DNA from: JABDPF01 sp037384065
GTDB taxonomy: Bacteria > Pseudomonadota > Gammaproteobacteria > Xanthomonadales > SZUA-36
NCBI GenBank assembly: GCA_037384065.1
Contig: JARROJ010000007.1
Location: forward strand, 1 to 64,000
Direction of reading: 5' to 3'
DNA: 64,000 nucleotides
Shown: positions 42,988 to 52,465 of the stretch, piece by piece
Layout of the letters: each line of letters begins with the position of its first letter
How positions within the stretch are numbered: the stretch's first letter is position 1
Translations under genes and position numbers: made by a program
The notes under the pieces: generated by a model
What the model was told of the DNA's origin: nothing
Databases searched by the model: none
Seen by the model: only the letters and a program-made list of their open reading frames with translations

Positions 42988-45333
42988 GTGAACAGGGGGC
43001 GGGGGAATCACGCAAGCGAGCGTTCGGCACGCGTGCGCCACGGGCGCATCGCCGAGGCTGAGCGCTGGCCCCCGGCCATCATTGCCGGATGTCTGTCCGC
43101 ACTCCTGTTCACCGCGTTACCGCATCCCGTGCTCCTCGCCGCCGCGGCCGGCTGTGGCCTCGCAGCCTGCGTCAAGCGCCGCAGCCGACCGGTCGGCCTT
43201 GCCGTTTTGGCCCTGTGCTGGACCCTGGCGCAGTACTCGGAGCGGGCAGGGGACCGCCTGTCGGCCGCGCATTCGCGGGCGGTGGTTACGGTGACCGGGT
43301 CCGTTACCTCGGTGCCGGCGCGCTATTCCGAACTGACCCGTTTCCGCTTCGCCCCGCATGCCGATGCGGGCAACGTGCGCCTGCCCGCGGCGATTCGCGT
43401 CCGTTGGTATCACGAGGCGGGGGCGGCGCCCGATGTCGCGCCGGGCCAGCAGTGGCGACTGGAACTGCGTCTGCAACCCCCCTGGGGTGCGGTCAATTTT
43501 CACGGCTCGGACCCGGAGCGCCGGTTGTTCGCGCGGGGCATCGGCGCGCTCGGAACCGTTCGCGCGGCCGAGCGGCTCGAAGGGGCGCCCGCCGTGACGG
43601 GTTCGGCGAACGGGCTCCGTGAGCGCGTCGTGCGGGCGATCGACCGAAACCTGTCGCCGGGCCCGGGGCCGGGGGTCGTTCGCGCGCTGGCCGTTGCCGA
43701 TCGTTCCGGCCTGGACGAATCGACGCGGCAACTCCTCGTCGATACGGGCACGGCGCACCTGTTGGCGATCTCCGGCCTGCACGTCGGACTCGCGGCGGCC
43801 GCCGGATTCTGGCTGCTGCGCGCGCTGCTGGCGCCGTTCCGGATCATTCGCCGCGGCCGATTACTGCTGGTTTCGGCCGCTGCCGGCGGGCTCCTCGCAG
43901 CGATCGGCTATGCCGTGCTGGCGGATCTCGGCGTATCGACGCTGCGCGCAGTCGCGATGGTCGCGGTCGTGCTGCTCGCGGCGATCTCGGCGCGCGCGAT
44001 CCATCCCGCTTCGGCCCTGCTGCGGGCCGCGGCCGTGGTTCTGTTGTTCGACCCCTTCGCGCCGCTCGGCGCGGGGTTCTGGTTCTCGTTCGGCGCGGTC
44101 GCCGCGCTGCTGGCGGTGTTCGTGCCGCGCCTTTCCCGCGGAGCCGCGTGGCGGCGACCGGTCTACGCCCAGTTGGCCGTCACGACCGTCCTGCTGCCGA
44201 TCAGCGCGGCCTGGTTCGGGCTGACGAGCGCCCTGGCGCTGCCGGCCAACCTGGTGGCCATTCCCTGGGTCAGCGCGCTGGTCGTGCCGCCGGTCCTGGC
44301 GGGAATCGCCGCGTTGCCGGTATCCGAGGCGCTTGCGGCGGGGCTGTGGCGCGTGGCGGGCGACACGGCCGTCGCGCTGCTCTGGCTGCTGCGCGGCATG
44401 GCCGAGTACGGACCGGCGCCGCTCGGACTGAACGCACCCGGAACCGTCCGCCTGCTGCTCGCCCTGGCCGGCGCCTTCGTGCTTCTGCTGCCGTCGGTGA
44501 TGCGTTGGAGGTGGCTGGCGCTTTTTCTGCTGTTGCCGCTCGTTCTGCCGGCGCGCTACGTGCCGGATGCGGAGGCCGTCGTTTTCGAAGTGCTCGATGT
44601 GGGGCAGGGGACGTCTGCGCTGCTGCATACCGAAGCCGGCACCCTGGTCTACGACTCGGGGCCGGGTGACGGCGGCCGGCGCAACCGGGTACGCCCGGTG
44701 ATCCTGCCGGCGTTCGGCGCGGGAGCGCCCGACCGGATCGTCATCAGCCACGGCGATCTCGATCACGCCGGCGGACTGCACGCGCTGGCGCAGCGGTTTC
44801 CGAAGGCGGCAGTGCGCCTGAACGCGGCCGAGGGCGCAGCAGCGGCCTGCGTGGCGGGCTGGTCCTGGGCCTGGGGCGAAACGGTGTTCAAGGCCCTGCA
44901 CCCGTCACCGGGGCTGCCGTACCTCGGCAACGACAGCTCCTGCGTGCTCAGCGTGACGGGCCCGGCCGGGCGCGTCCTGCTGCCGGGCGACATCTCCGAT
45001 CCGATCGAGCGCCGCCTGCTTGCCGAGGGGCTGGGCGGGCATGATGTGCTGCTGGCGCCGCACCACGGCAGCAATTCGTCCTCCGGGTCCGGATTCCTGG
45101 ACCGCGTCAAGCCGCGCCTGGCGATCGCGACCGCCGCGCCGGGCAATCGCTTCGGCTTTCCGCACCCGGCGGTGCGCGAGCGCTACCGGGCCGCCGGCGT
45201 ACCCCTCCTGACCACGGGCGAATGCGGCGCGATCCGGGTCTACCTGCGCGACGGTGAAATCCAGCGGGTCCGCAGCGCACGCCGCGAACGGGCCCGCATC
45301 TGGCGCTGGCCCGCGGCCGCCGGGTGCCCGTAG
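42988..45333 (+). CDS. comEC: DNA internalization / competence protein ComEC (Rec2)
   Basis: A 781-residue protein with a probable GTG start at 42988; the first 30 residues are hydrophilic, so a later start is possible. An N-terminal OB-like domain (about 75-190) is followed by the competence membrane domain (helices about 245-500, with AHLLAISGLHVGLAAA) and a C-terminal metallo-beta-lactamase-like domain (ISHGDLDHAGGLHA, LLPGDISD, APHHGSNSSSG). This is full-length ComEC, the channel for single-stranded DNA uptake. It lies 15 nt after lolD. Confidence 0.92.
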   Translation: MNRGRGNHASERSARVRHGRIAEAERWPPAIIAGCLSALLFTALPHPVLLAAAAGCGLAACVKRRSRPVGLAVLALCWTLAQYSERAGDRLSAAHSRAVVTVTGSVTSVPARYSELTRFRFAPHADAGNVRLPAAIRVRWYHEAGAAPDVAPGQQWRLELRLQPPWGAVNFHGSDPERRLFARGIGALGTVRAAERLEGAPAVTGSANGLRERVVRAIDRNLSPGPGPGVVRALAVADRSGLDESTRQLLVDTGTAHLLAISGLHVGLAAAAGFWLLRALLAPFRIIRRGRLLLVSAAAGGLLAAIGYAVLADLGVSTLRAVAMVAVVLLAAISARAIHPASALLRAAAVVLLFDPFAPLGAGFWFSFGAVAALLAVFVPRLSRGAAWRRPVYAQLAVTTVLLPISAAWFGLTSALALPANLVAIPWVSALVVPPVLAGIAALPVSEALAAGLWRVAGDTAVALLWLLRGMAEYGPAPLGLNAPGTVRLLLALAGAFVLLLPSVMRWRWLALFLLLPLVLPARYVPDAEAVVFEVLDVGQGTSALLHTEAGTLVYDSGPGDGGRRNRVRPVILPAFGAGAPDRIVISHGDLDHAGGLHALAQRFPKAAVRLNAAEGAAAACVAGWSWAWGETVFKALHPSPGLPYLGNDSSCVLSVTGPAGRVLLPGDISDPIERRLLAEGLGGHDVLLAPHHGSNSSSGSGFLDRVKPRLAIATAAPGNRFGFPHPAVRERYRAAGVPLLTTGECGAIRVYLRDGEIQRVRSARRERARIWRWPAAAGCP

Positions 45334-45403
45334 CCTCGTGATGCCGCCCCATGTATGATGCGCATTAACTGGGTTCGACCTCGAGTCAATGGAGTGATGA
45401 AGC

Positions 45404-46042
45404 GTGCTTGAAATCATTCGGGCCGGTGGCTGGTTGATGGCCCCGATCATAATCTGTTCCATCCTTTCCCTGACGATCATCGCCGAACGGTTCTGGACCC
45501 TGCGGCGCAGCCGCGTGGTGCCGGCGGATCTGGGCTCGAAGGTCGAGGACTGGGCGGCGCGCCACGAACTGGACCGCCGCCACATCGATCAGCTGCGCTC
45601 CGGTTCGATGCTGGGTCGCGTGCTGGCGGCGGGCCTGGTCAATCGGCACCGCTCGCGCACCCTGATCAAGGAGGCGATCGAGGACACCGGGCGCCACGTG
45701 GTTCACGAACTCGAACGGTTCCTCAACACGCTCGGCACCATCGCCGGCATTTCGCCGCTGCTCGGGCTGCTCGGCACGGTCATCGGCATGATCAAGGTGT
45801 TCTCGGCCATCATGGCGCACGGCGTGGGCAATGCGAACCAGCTGGCCGGGGGCATCTCCGAGGCCCTGATTACGACCGCGGCGGGCTTGACCGTGGCGAT
45901 TCCGAGCTTTTTCTTTTACCGCTACTTCAAGGGCAAGGTGGAAGGCTACGTGGTATCGATGGAAGAGCAGGCGATCAACCTGATCGAGGCCATCGAACGC
46001 GGCAATGTCGCGCAACTGGGATCGGGCGTTCCGGGGGGCTGA
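45404..46042 (+). CDS. exbB: MotA/TolQ/ExbB proton-channel family protein
   Basis: A 212-residue protein read from GTG at 45404, with GGAG at 9 nt. Helices are at about 10-32, 115-145 and 160-180; TIAGISPLLGLLGTVIGMIKVF and ISEALITTAAGLTVAIPSF are the family signature. With ExbD it converts proton flow into work on outer-membrane transport. In this neighbourhood (comEC-exbBD-msbA-lpxK) such pairs are standard in high-GC gammaproteobacteria. Confidence 0.9.
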   Translation: MLEIIRAGGWLMAPIIICSILSLTIIAERFWTLRRSRVVPADLGSKVEDWAARHELDRRHIDQLRSGSMLGRVLAAGLVNRHRSRTLIKEAIEDTGRHVVHELERFLNTLGTIAGISPLLGLLGTVIGMIKVFSAIMAHGVGNANQLAGGISEALITTAAGLTVAIPSFFFYRYFKGKVEGYVVSMEEQAINLIEAIERGNVAQLGSGVPGG

Positions 46043-46045
46043 GCC

Positions 46046-46474
46046 TTGCGCCTGAAGAACCACGTCAAGGAAGACCCGACGGTCGATCTGACCTCGTTGA
46101 TCGACGTGGTCTTCCTGCTGCTGATCTTTTTCATGGTCAGCACCACTTTCGAACGCGAATCCGTGCTGAAGGTGGACCTGCCCGAGGCCAGCGCCGTGGC
46201 CGAGCGCGAAGAGCAGCCCGACAGCCTGGAACTGATCATCGACGCCCAGGGGCGCATGTACCTGAACGACCAGCGCTTGATCGACAGCGAGGAACGCACG
46301 ATTCGGGCCGCGATCGAGCAACTGGCCGGCGAGAACCGTGACCTGCCGATGATCCTGCGCGCCGACCGGGAAACGCCGCATCATTTCGTCGTGACGGCCA
46401 TGGACGTTGCCGCACAACTCGGATTCCTCAACCTTTCGATCGCGACGGACCGCCAGGCCGGTTCGACCGAATGA
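46046..46474 (+). CDS. exbD: ExbD/TolR family biopolymer transport protein
   Basis: A 142-residue protein read from TTG at 46046, 3 nt after exbB. One helix holds the proton-carrying Asp in LTSLIDVVFLLLIFFMV; a periplasmic domain with SLELIIDAQGRMYLNDQRL and ILRADRETPHHFVVTAMD follows. It pairs with the ExbB protein just upstream. Its stop overlaps the msbA start (ATGA). Confidence 0.9.
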   Translation: MRLKNHVKEDPTVDLTSLIDVVFLLLIFFMVSTTFERESVLKVDLPEASAVAEREEQPDSLELIIDAQGRMYLNDQRLIDSEERTIRAAIEQLAGENRDLPMILRADRETPHHFVVTAMDVAAQLGFLNLSIATDRQAGSTE

Positions 46475-48249
46475 ACGCCTCCTCGCAGGCGCCCATGGCC
46501 GTCTACCGACGCCTGTGGGGCTACACGCGCCGCTATCTCGCGATGTTCGTCGTCGGGGTTCTCGGCGTGGCGCTCGATGCCAGCATGCAGGCTGCGTTCA
46601 TCCGTTTCATGGAACCCCTGATCGACCGGGTGTTCGTCGGCAAGGATGCGCAGTTCGGCGTCTGGCTGGCCGGCGTGATCTTCGTGGTGACGATCCTGCG
46701 CATGCTCGGCAATTTCGCCGGTGTCTACAGCATGGAGTGGGTCGGGCGCAAAGTGATCGCGGACCTGCGACAGGAACTGTTCAATCGCTACGTCGCCTTG
46801 CCGGCAACGTTTTTCGACCGCTTCAGTTCCGGCCATCTGATCTCCAAGCTGGCCTACAACAGCGAGCAGGTCGCCAACGCCGCCACGACCTCGGTGGTAT
46901 CCGCGTTCCGCGACGTGCTGCTGGTGATCTTCCTGCTCGGCGTGATGCTGAGCACCAACGTCCAGCTTACTTTGGTGATGCTGCTGCTGGTGCCGATGAT
47001 CGGTTTGCTGGTCACCGTGATCAGTCGCCGGTTCCGCAAGATCAGCCATCGCATCCAGGACATGATGGGCAACGTCTCCCACGTCACCGAGGAAGCCGTG
47101 GTCGGCCAGCAGGTGGTCAAGGTCTTTCGCGGCCAGGAGACGGAAATGCAGCGCTTCCGCACGGTGAACGACAAGACCCGGCAACTGCACATGCGCATGG
47201 TGGCGACCCACCTGGCGAGTTCGTCGATGGTCCAGGTCGCGGCGGGCCTGGCGATGGTGCTGCTGATGTTCATCGCCACCCGGCCGACGCTGTTGAACGA
47301 GATTTCGGCGGGCACCTTCACGGCCATTTTCACCGCCATGATCGCGACGATCCCGCCGCTCAAACGGCTGACGACCGTCCAGGCCCAGGTGCAGAAGGGC
47401 ATTGCGGCGGCCGACAGCATCTTTCGCGTGCTCGATACCGACGCCGAGACCGACAGCGGGACGTACCGCAGCGATCGGGTGGCCGGGGCGATCGAGTTCC
47501 GGGACGTCAGCTTCCGCTACGCCGCCGATGGCCGGCCGGTGCTCGAGGGCGTGAGTTTCACGGTGCCGGCGGGCAGCGTGACCGCCCTGGTCGGGCACTC
47601 GGGCAGCGGCAAGACGACGCTGGCCGGCCTGCTGCCGCGCTTCTACACGGATTACGAGGGCAGCATCACGCTCGACGGCCACGAACTCGCGGACTACGCG
47701 CTGGACAACCTGCGCAGCCACATCTCGCTGGTCAGCCAGAACGTCGTGCTGTTCAACGACACGGTCGCCGGCAATATCGCCTACGGGGCGTTGAGCGGGG
47801 CGCCGCGCGAGGCCATCGTCGAGGCCGCGCGGGAGGCGCACGCGATGGAGTTCATCGAGCAATTGCCCGAGGGGCTCGACACCCTGGTCGGCGAGAACGG
47901 CACCTTGCTCTCCGGCGGCCAAAGGCAGCGCCTCGCGATCGCCCGCGCGCTGCTCAAGGATGCGCCGGTGCTGATCCTGGACGAGGCGACTTCGGCGCTG
48001 GACAGCGAATCGGAACGCGTGATCCAGGATGCGCTCGCCGAGGTCATAAAACACCGCACGACGCTGGTGATCGCGCACCGGTTGTCGACGATCGAAAACG
48101 CCGACCAGGTCATCGTGCTGGATCACGGCAAGATCGTCGAGCAGGGCACGCACGATGACCTGCTGGCGCAGGACGGCGTTTATGCGCGACTGCACCGGAC
48201 CCAGCTGGGTGGCGAAGGGACGGGCCACGGCCAGGAAACGGCCGGTTGA
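46471..48249 (+). CDS. msbA: Lipid A export ATP-binding/permease MsbA
   Basis: A 592-residue half-transporter. Six membrane helices (about 15-320) precede the ATPase with Walker A GHSGSGKTTLAG, signature LLSGGQRQRLAIARAL and Walker B VLILDEATSALDSESE. FMEPLIDRVFVGKD near the N-terminus and the helix text TEEAVVGQQVVKVFRGQE are typical of MsbA. It flips lipid A-core across the inner membrane; lpxK and kdsB follow, in keeping with a lipopolysaccharide operon. Confidence 0.94.
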   Translation: MNASSQAPMAVYRRLWGYTRRYLAMFVVGVLGVALDASMQAAFIRFMEPLIDRVFVGKDAQFGVWLAGVIFVVTILRMLGNFAGVYSMEWVGRKVIADLRQELFNRYVALPATFFDRFSSGHLISKLAYNSEQVANAATTSVVSAFRDVLLVIFLLGVMLSTNVQLTLVMLLLVPMIGLLVTVISRRFRKISHRIQDMMGNVSHVTEEAVVGQQVVKVFRGQETEMQRFRTVNDKTRQLHMRMVATHLASSSMVQVAAGLAMVLLMFIATRPTLLNEISAGTFTAIFTAMIATIPPLKRLTTVQAQVQKGIAAADSIFRVLDTDAETDSGTYRSDRVAGAIEFRDVSFRYAADGRPVLEGVSFTVPAGSVTALVGHSGSGKTTLAGLLPRFYTDYEGSITLDGHELADYALDNLRSHISLVSQNVVLFNDTVAGNIAYGALSGAPREAIVEAAREAHAMEFIEQLPEGLDTLVGENGTLLSGGQRQRLAIARALLKDAPVLILDEATSALDSESERVIQDALAEVIKHRTTLVIAHRLSTIENADQVIVLDHGKIVEQGTHDDLLAQDGVYARLHRTQLGGEGTGHGQETAG

Positions 48250-48265
48250 GGGAGCGCGGCCGGCG

Positions 48266-49267
48266 ATGCGATCGGAAACCGAGCAGAAACTCAACCGCAT
48301 CTGGTACGGGGATGAACCACCGCCCATCGGTCTGCGGGCACTGGCGCCGCTGTACCGCGCGGCCCACGCGCTGAACCGCTGGCTGGGCAGCCGGCGCCGG
48401 CCGGAAGACCTCGAACAGGCCTACATCATCGTCGTCGGCAACCTGACCGCCGGCGGCAGCGGCAAGACGCCGCTGGTCGTGCGCCTGTGCCGTCTGCTCA
48501 GCCAGGCCGGATTCCGGCCCGGCGTCGTCAGTCGGGGCTACGGCCGCGAGACGCGCGGTCTGCGCCTGGTCGGCCCCGGATCGGACCCGCGCGAGGTCGG
48601 CGACGAACCGCTGCTGATTGCGCGTCGGGCCGACGTTCCGGTCATCGTCGCAGCCGACCGCTGCGAGGCGGCCCGCAGGCTGCTGGCCAGGGGGGTCGAC
48701 GTGGTCGTCGCCGATGACGGCCTGCAGCACTATCGCCTGCCTCGAAACCTGGAAATCTGCGTCGTCGACGGCAACCGCGTGTTCGGCAACGGTCAGTCGC
48801 TGCCGGCGGGGCCGTTGCGGGAACCGCCAGAGCGCCTCGCCGCGGTGGACTACATCGTGGTCAACGGCGATCCGCAGGTCCTGCAGCAACCGTACGAGGC
48901 GGTCGGCATGCACATGCAGGCCGGGGTCCTGCGCTCGCTCGACAACGGCCAGAGTTGGCGCTTGTCGCAATTCGCCGGCTGCCGGGTCAATGCGATCGCC
49001 GGCATCGGCAACCCCGACCGCTTCTTCGACCTGTTGCGGCAGGCCCGGATCAAGGTCAATCCCTGGCCGTTTCCAGACCACCATGACTATGCGCCCGCCG
49101 ACTTCGAGCCCATGGATCCGGAACTGCCGCTGTTGATGACGGAAAAGGACGCCGTCAAATGCCGCGCGCTGGGGCTGAACAATGCCTGGGCGCTCGAAGT
49201 CGAAGCCGTGCTGCCCGCCGACTGGGAGGCGGCGCTGTTGCGGCGCGTGATCGAGGACAACGCATGA
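48266..49267 (+). CDS. lpxK: Tetraacyldisaccharide 4'-kinase LpxK
   Basis: A 333-residue membrane-associated kinase from the ATG at 48266. The P-loop is in GNLTAGGSGKTPLVVRL and the catalytic DDGLQHYRLPR follows. The N-terminal WYGDEPPPIGLRALAPLY is the membrane-associating helix region. It phosphorylates the lipid A precursor at the 4' position. It follows msbA after 16 nt and overlaps kdsB by ATGA. No Trm112-like small gene lies between lpxK and kdsB. Confidence 0.93.
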   Translation: MRSETEQKLNRIWYGDEPPPIGLRALAPLYRAAHALNRWLGSRRRPEDLEQAYIIVVGNLTAGGSGKTPLVVRLCRLLSQAGFRPGVVSRGYGRETRGLRLVGPGSDPREVGDEPLLIARRADVPVIVAADRCEAARRLLARGVDVVVADDGLQHYRLPRNLEICVVDGNRVFGNGQSLPAGPLREPPERLAAVDYIVVNGDPQVLQQPYEAVGMHMQAGVLRSLDNGQSWRLSQFAGCRVNAIAGIGNPDRFFDLLRQARIKVNPWPFPDHHDYAPADFEPMDPELPLLMTEKDAVKCRALGLNNAWALEVEAVLPADWEAALLRRVIEDNA

Positions 49268-50004
49268 GTTACCACATCGTGATCCCGGCCCGCATGGCGT
49301 CCGAGCGTCTGCCGGGCAAACCGCTGGCCCGCATCGGCACCTCGACGCTGGTCGAACGGGTATGGCTTCGGGCAAAGGCGTCGGCCGCGTCGTCGGTGGT
49401 CATCGCGACCGACAGTGAAGAGGTGCTGGCCGTCGCCAAGGCATTCGGCGCCGATGCGCTGCTGACCTCGAAGAAGCACCCCAGCGGCAGTGACCGGATT
49501 GCCGAATGCGCCGACCTGAAAGGCTGGAGCGACGCGGAATTGATCGTCAACCTGCAGGGGGACGAACCGCTGATGCCGGCCGCCTGCCTGGACCAGGTCG
49601 CCGGTCTGTTGGCGACGCATCCGGATGCCGCCGTAGCCTCGCTCTACGACCGGTTCGCGGACGAAGCCGAGGCGGGCGATCCCAACGCCGTCAAGGTGGT
49701 CACCGACCGGGACGGCCGGGCGCTTTACTTCAGCCGGTCCCGAATCCCTTATGCCCGCGGCGCGGCCGGCGCCGTCACGTGGCGACGCCACATCGGCCTG
49801 TACGCCTACCGTGCCGGGGCCCTGCGCGCCTTCACGCGCACGCCGCCGACGCCCCTGGAGCAGGCCGAGAAACTCGAGCAACTGCGCTTCCTGGAGTCCG
49901 GACGGACGATCGTGATGGCGCAGGCCAGCGAAGCCATACCGGCCGGCGTCGATACGCCGGAGGACCTCGCACGAATCCGCCGCCTGCTCGCGGCCGCCGA
50001 CTGA
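49264..50004 (+). CDS. kdsB: 3-deoxy-manno-octulosonate cytidylyltransferase KdsB
   Basis: A 246-residue cytoplasmic enzyme. IPARMASERLPGKPLARIG, the CTP-binding DRIAEC, NLQGDEPLMP and RRHIGLYAYRAGALRAF are the diagnostic segments. It activates Kdo as CMP-Kdo for addition to lipid A. The ATG at 49264 overlaps the lpxK stop. Confidence 0.95.
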   Translation: MSYHIVIPARMASERLPGKPLARIGTSTLVERVWLRAKASAASSVVIATDSEEVLAVAKAFGADALLTSKKHPSGSDRIAECADLKGWSDAELIVNLQGDEPLMPAACLDQVAGLLATHPDAAVASLYDRFADEAEAGDPNAVKVVTDRDGRALYFSRSRIPYARGAAGAVTWRRHIGLYAYRAGALRAFTRTPPTPLEQAEKLEQLRFLESGRTIVMAQASEAIPAGVDTPEDLARIRRLLAAAD

Positions 50005-50008
50005 CGGA

Positions 50009-51832
50009 ATGCCGGACGAGCGACAGCAACCGTTCGACGGCAAGGCTTTCGCCGCGCGCCTGCCGACGACGCCCGGCGTGTACCTGATGAAGGACGCCGG
50101 CGGCCAGCCGTTGTACGTCGGCAAGGCCGGCAACCTGCGCAAACGGGTCGCCAGCTATTTCGACGCGCGGCCGAAAGTCGACCGCATCATGCTCATGGTC
50201 GCTCGAATCCAGGACATCGAGGTCAGCCTGACGCGCACGGAAGGCGAAGCGTTGCTGCTCGAGAACGAGTGGATCAAATCGCTGAAGCCGCGCTACAACG
50301 TCCTGTTGCGCGATGACAAATCCTATCCCTGGATCGTGCTGACGACGGATCACGCGTTTCCGCGGATCGCCTTTCACCGGGGTGCGCGCGATCCGCACAA
50401 GCGGTATTTCGGGCCGTATCCGTCGGCCAGCTCGGTTCGCGAGAGCATCAACCTGATCCAGAAGCTGTTCCGCCTGCGGAACTGCGAGGACAGCTATTTC
50501 GCGCATCGCAACCGGCCGTGCCTGCAGTACCAGATCCGGCGCTGCACCGCGCCGTGCGTGGACCTGGTCGACGAGGCGGCGTACGCCGAGCAGGTCAACG
50601 ACGCCACGCTGTTCCTGCGGGGGCAGAACAACAAGGTCATGACGCGGCTGATCCGGCGCATGGAGGATGCGGCGAAGGCGCTGGATTTCGAAACCGCCGC
50701 GCTCTACCGGGACCAGATCAACGCCTTGAAGCAGATGCAGGCGCAGCAATTCATCTCCGGGCGCCAGCGCGACATCGACTTCGTGGCCCTCGCCCGGGAA
50801 CCCGGCGCGACCTGCATCGAAGTGCTTTCGATTCGCGGCGGGCGCAACCTCGGCCAGCGCAACCATTTTCCGGCGCAGGCGGAGGGCTTTGAGACCGGTG
50901 AGGTGATGGAAGCGTTCCTCGGGCAGTACTATCGTGAGCGCCAGCCGCCGGCGCAGATCGTCATCTCCGAGCCGATCGGCAACGCGGAACTGCTGGCGGA
51001 GGTCTTCGCCGAAAAGAGCGGTCACAAGGTCGCGATCCAGTCACGGCCACGCGGCGAGCGGCGCCAGGTGCTGCAGCGCGCCCTGGGCAACGCGCGGCAG
51101 GCGCTGCTGCTGCGGATGGCCAGTCGCGCCAACATGGCGACCCAGTTCGAGGAACTGGCGAACCTGCTGGGCCTGGATGATCCGCCCGGCAGCATCGAAT
51201 GCTTCGACATATCGCACACGGCCGGCAACCAGACCGTGGGCGCCTGCGTCGTGTTCGACCAGGAGGGGCCGGTCAAGTCGCGTTATCGCCGGTACAACCT
51301 GAAAGGCATCACGCCCGGGGACGACTATGCGGCGATGCAGCAGGTCCTGTCCCGACGCTATGGCCGCACGCGGGCCGAGGAGGGCGCCTTGCCGGACCTG
51401 GTGCTGATCGACGGCGGCAAGGGTCAACTGGCCCGCGCGACCGACGTGCTCGCGGAGTTCGGCCTGACCGGCATTCCGGTCCTCGGCATCGCGAAGGGGC
51501 CCGCCCGGCGCGCCGGGCACGAGGAATGGATCAGCGGGCCGCCGTGGCGCGGCTTCGCCCCTGGGCCGCAATCGCCGGCCTCGCACCTGGTGCAGCAGAT
51601 CCGCGACGAGGCGCATCGCTTCGCGATCACCGGGCACCGGGGGCGTCGCCAGAAAGCCGCGACGCGATCGACCCTCGAAGAGATTCCCGGGATCGGCGCG
51701 CGCCGCCGTCGCGCGCTGTTGAATCATTTCGGCGGCATCCAGGGGGTTCGCAAGGCCGGAATCGAGGAGCTTTCCAGCGTGCCCGGGATCAGTCGCGTCC
51801 TGGCCGAACAGATCTTTCGCGCACTGCATTGA
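50009..51832 (+). CDS. uvrC: Excinuclease ABC subunit C
   Basis: A 607-residue nuclease. The GIY-YIG domain (TPGVYLMKDAGG, YVGKAGNLRKRVASYF) makes the 3' incision, a Cys-rich segment (CLQYQIRRCTAPCVDLV) and UVR motif follow, the RNase H-like half (IECFDISHTAGNQTVGACVV) makes the 5' incision, and tandem HhH motifs end the protein. It starts 5 nt after kdsB. The expected neighbour gacA/uvrY is not adjacent. Confidence 0.96.
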   Translation: MPDERQQPFDGKAFAARLPTTPGVYLMKDAGGQPLYVGKAGNLRKRVASYFDARPKVDRIMLMVARIQDIEVSLTRTEGEALLLENEWIKSLKPRYNVLLRDDKSYPWIVLTTDHAFPRIAFHRGARDPHKRYFGPYPSASSVRESINLIQKLFRLRNCEDSYFAHRNRPCLQYQIRRCTAPCVDLVDEAAYAEQVNDATLFLRGQNNKVMTRLIRRMEDAAKALDFETAALYRDQINALKQMQAQQFISGRQRDIDFVALAREPGATCIEVLSIRGGRNLGQRNHFPAQAEGFETGEVMEAFLGQYYRERQPPAQIVISEPIGNAELLAEVFAEKSGHKVAIQSRPRGERRQVLQRALGNARQALLLRMASRANMATQFEELANLLGLDDPPGSIECFDISHTAGNQTVGACVVFDQEGPVKSRYRRYNLKGITPGDDYAAMQQVLSRRYGRTRAEEGALPDLVLIDGGKGQLARATDVLAEFGLTGIPVLGIAKGPARRAGHEEWISGPPWRGFAPGPQSPASHLVQQIRDEAHRFAITGHRGRRQKAATRSTLEEIPGIGARRRRALLNHFGGIQGVRKAGIEELSSVPGISRVLAEQIFRALH

Positions 51833-51886
51833 GCGGCGATGTCTGAGATAATGGCGCGATTGGACCCACGGCAGGATTGAGCCCGC

Positions 51887-52465
51887 ATGCACTTGACCGT
51901 TCCGACCATCCTCACGCTGATCCGGATCGCCCTCGTTCCGGTGCTCGTGCTGCTGTTCTACCTGCCGTTTCCCTGGTCCAACGTGGCGTGCGTGACCGTG
52001 TTCATCCTGGCCGCGGTGACCGACATCGCGGACGGCGCGATTGCCCGCAGCACCGGACAGACCTCGCGGTTCGGGGCTTTTCTGGACCCGGTGGCGGACA
52101 AGATCATGGTCAGTACCGCGCTGGTGCTGCTGGTGGCGCGGCAGGACGCGCACCAGGAAGTCTTCGCCATCGCCGCGGCGATCATCATCGGCCGCGAGAT
52201 CACGATTTCCGCCCTGCGGGAGTGGATGTCGGAAATCGGCGAGAGCGCCCGCGTCAAGGTCAGCTGGGTCGGCAAGCTGAAGACCATCTTCCAGATGACG
52301 GCCATCGGCTTCCTGCTGTACGGCGAGGACCTCGCGTGGATTCCGGTTCTGCTGATCGGCGAACTCCTGCTGTACACGGCCGCGGCCCTGACCCTGTGGT
52401 CGATGTGGAATTACCTGCACGCGGCATGGCCGGCGATCCGGGACATCCGCGCGGAGGCGCCATGA
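51887..52465 (+). CDS. pgsA: CDP-diacylglycerol-glycerol-3-phosphate 3-phosphatidyltransferase
   Basis: A 192-residue membrane enzyme with about five helices. The CDP-alcohol phosphotransferase motif is split as DIADGAIARSTGQ and RFGAFLDPVADK, giving the required D-x2-DG-x2-AR and Gly/Asp positions. It makes phosphatidylglycerophosphate. GATAAT at 51848-51853, just past uvrC, is a candidate -10. The stop overlaps ispG by ATGA. Confidence 0.93.
   Translation: MHLTVPTILTLIRIALVPVLVLLFYLPFPWSNVACVTVFILAAVTDIADGAIARSTGQTSRFGAFLDPVADKIMVSTALVLLVARQDAHQEVFAIAAAIIIGREITISALREWMSEIGESARVKVSWVGKLKTIFQMTAIGFLLYGEDLAWIPVLLIGELLLYTAAALTLWSMWNYLHAAWPAIRDIRAEAP

Noticed and set aside
46381..48327. A 648-codon minus-strand frame opposite msbA
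   Set aside because: Shadow of msbA, which has all ABC-transporter motifs.
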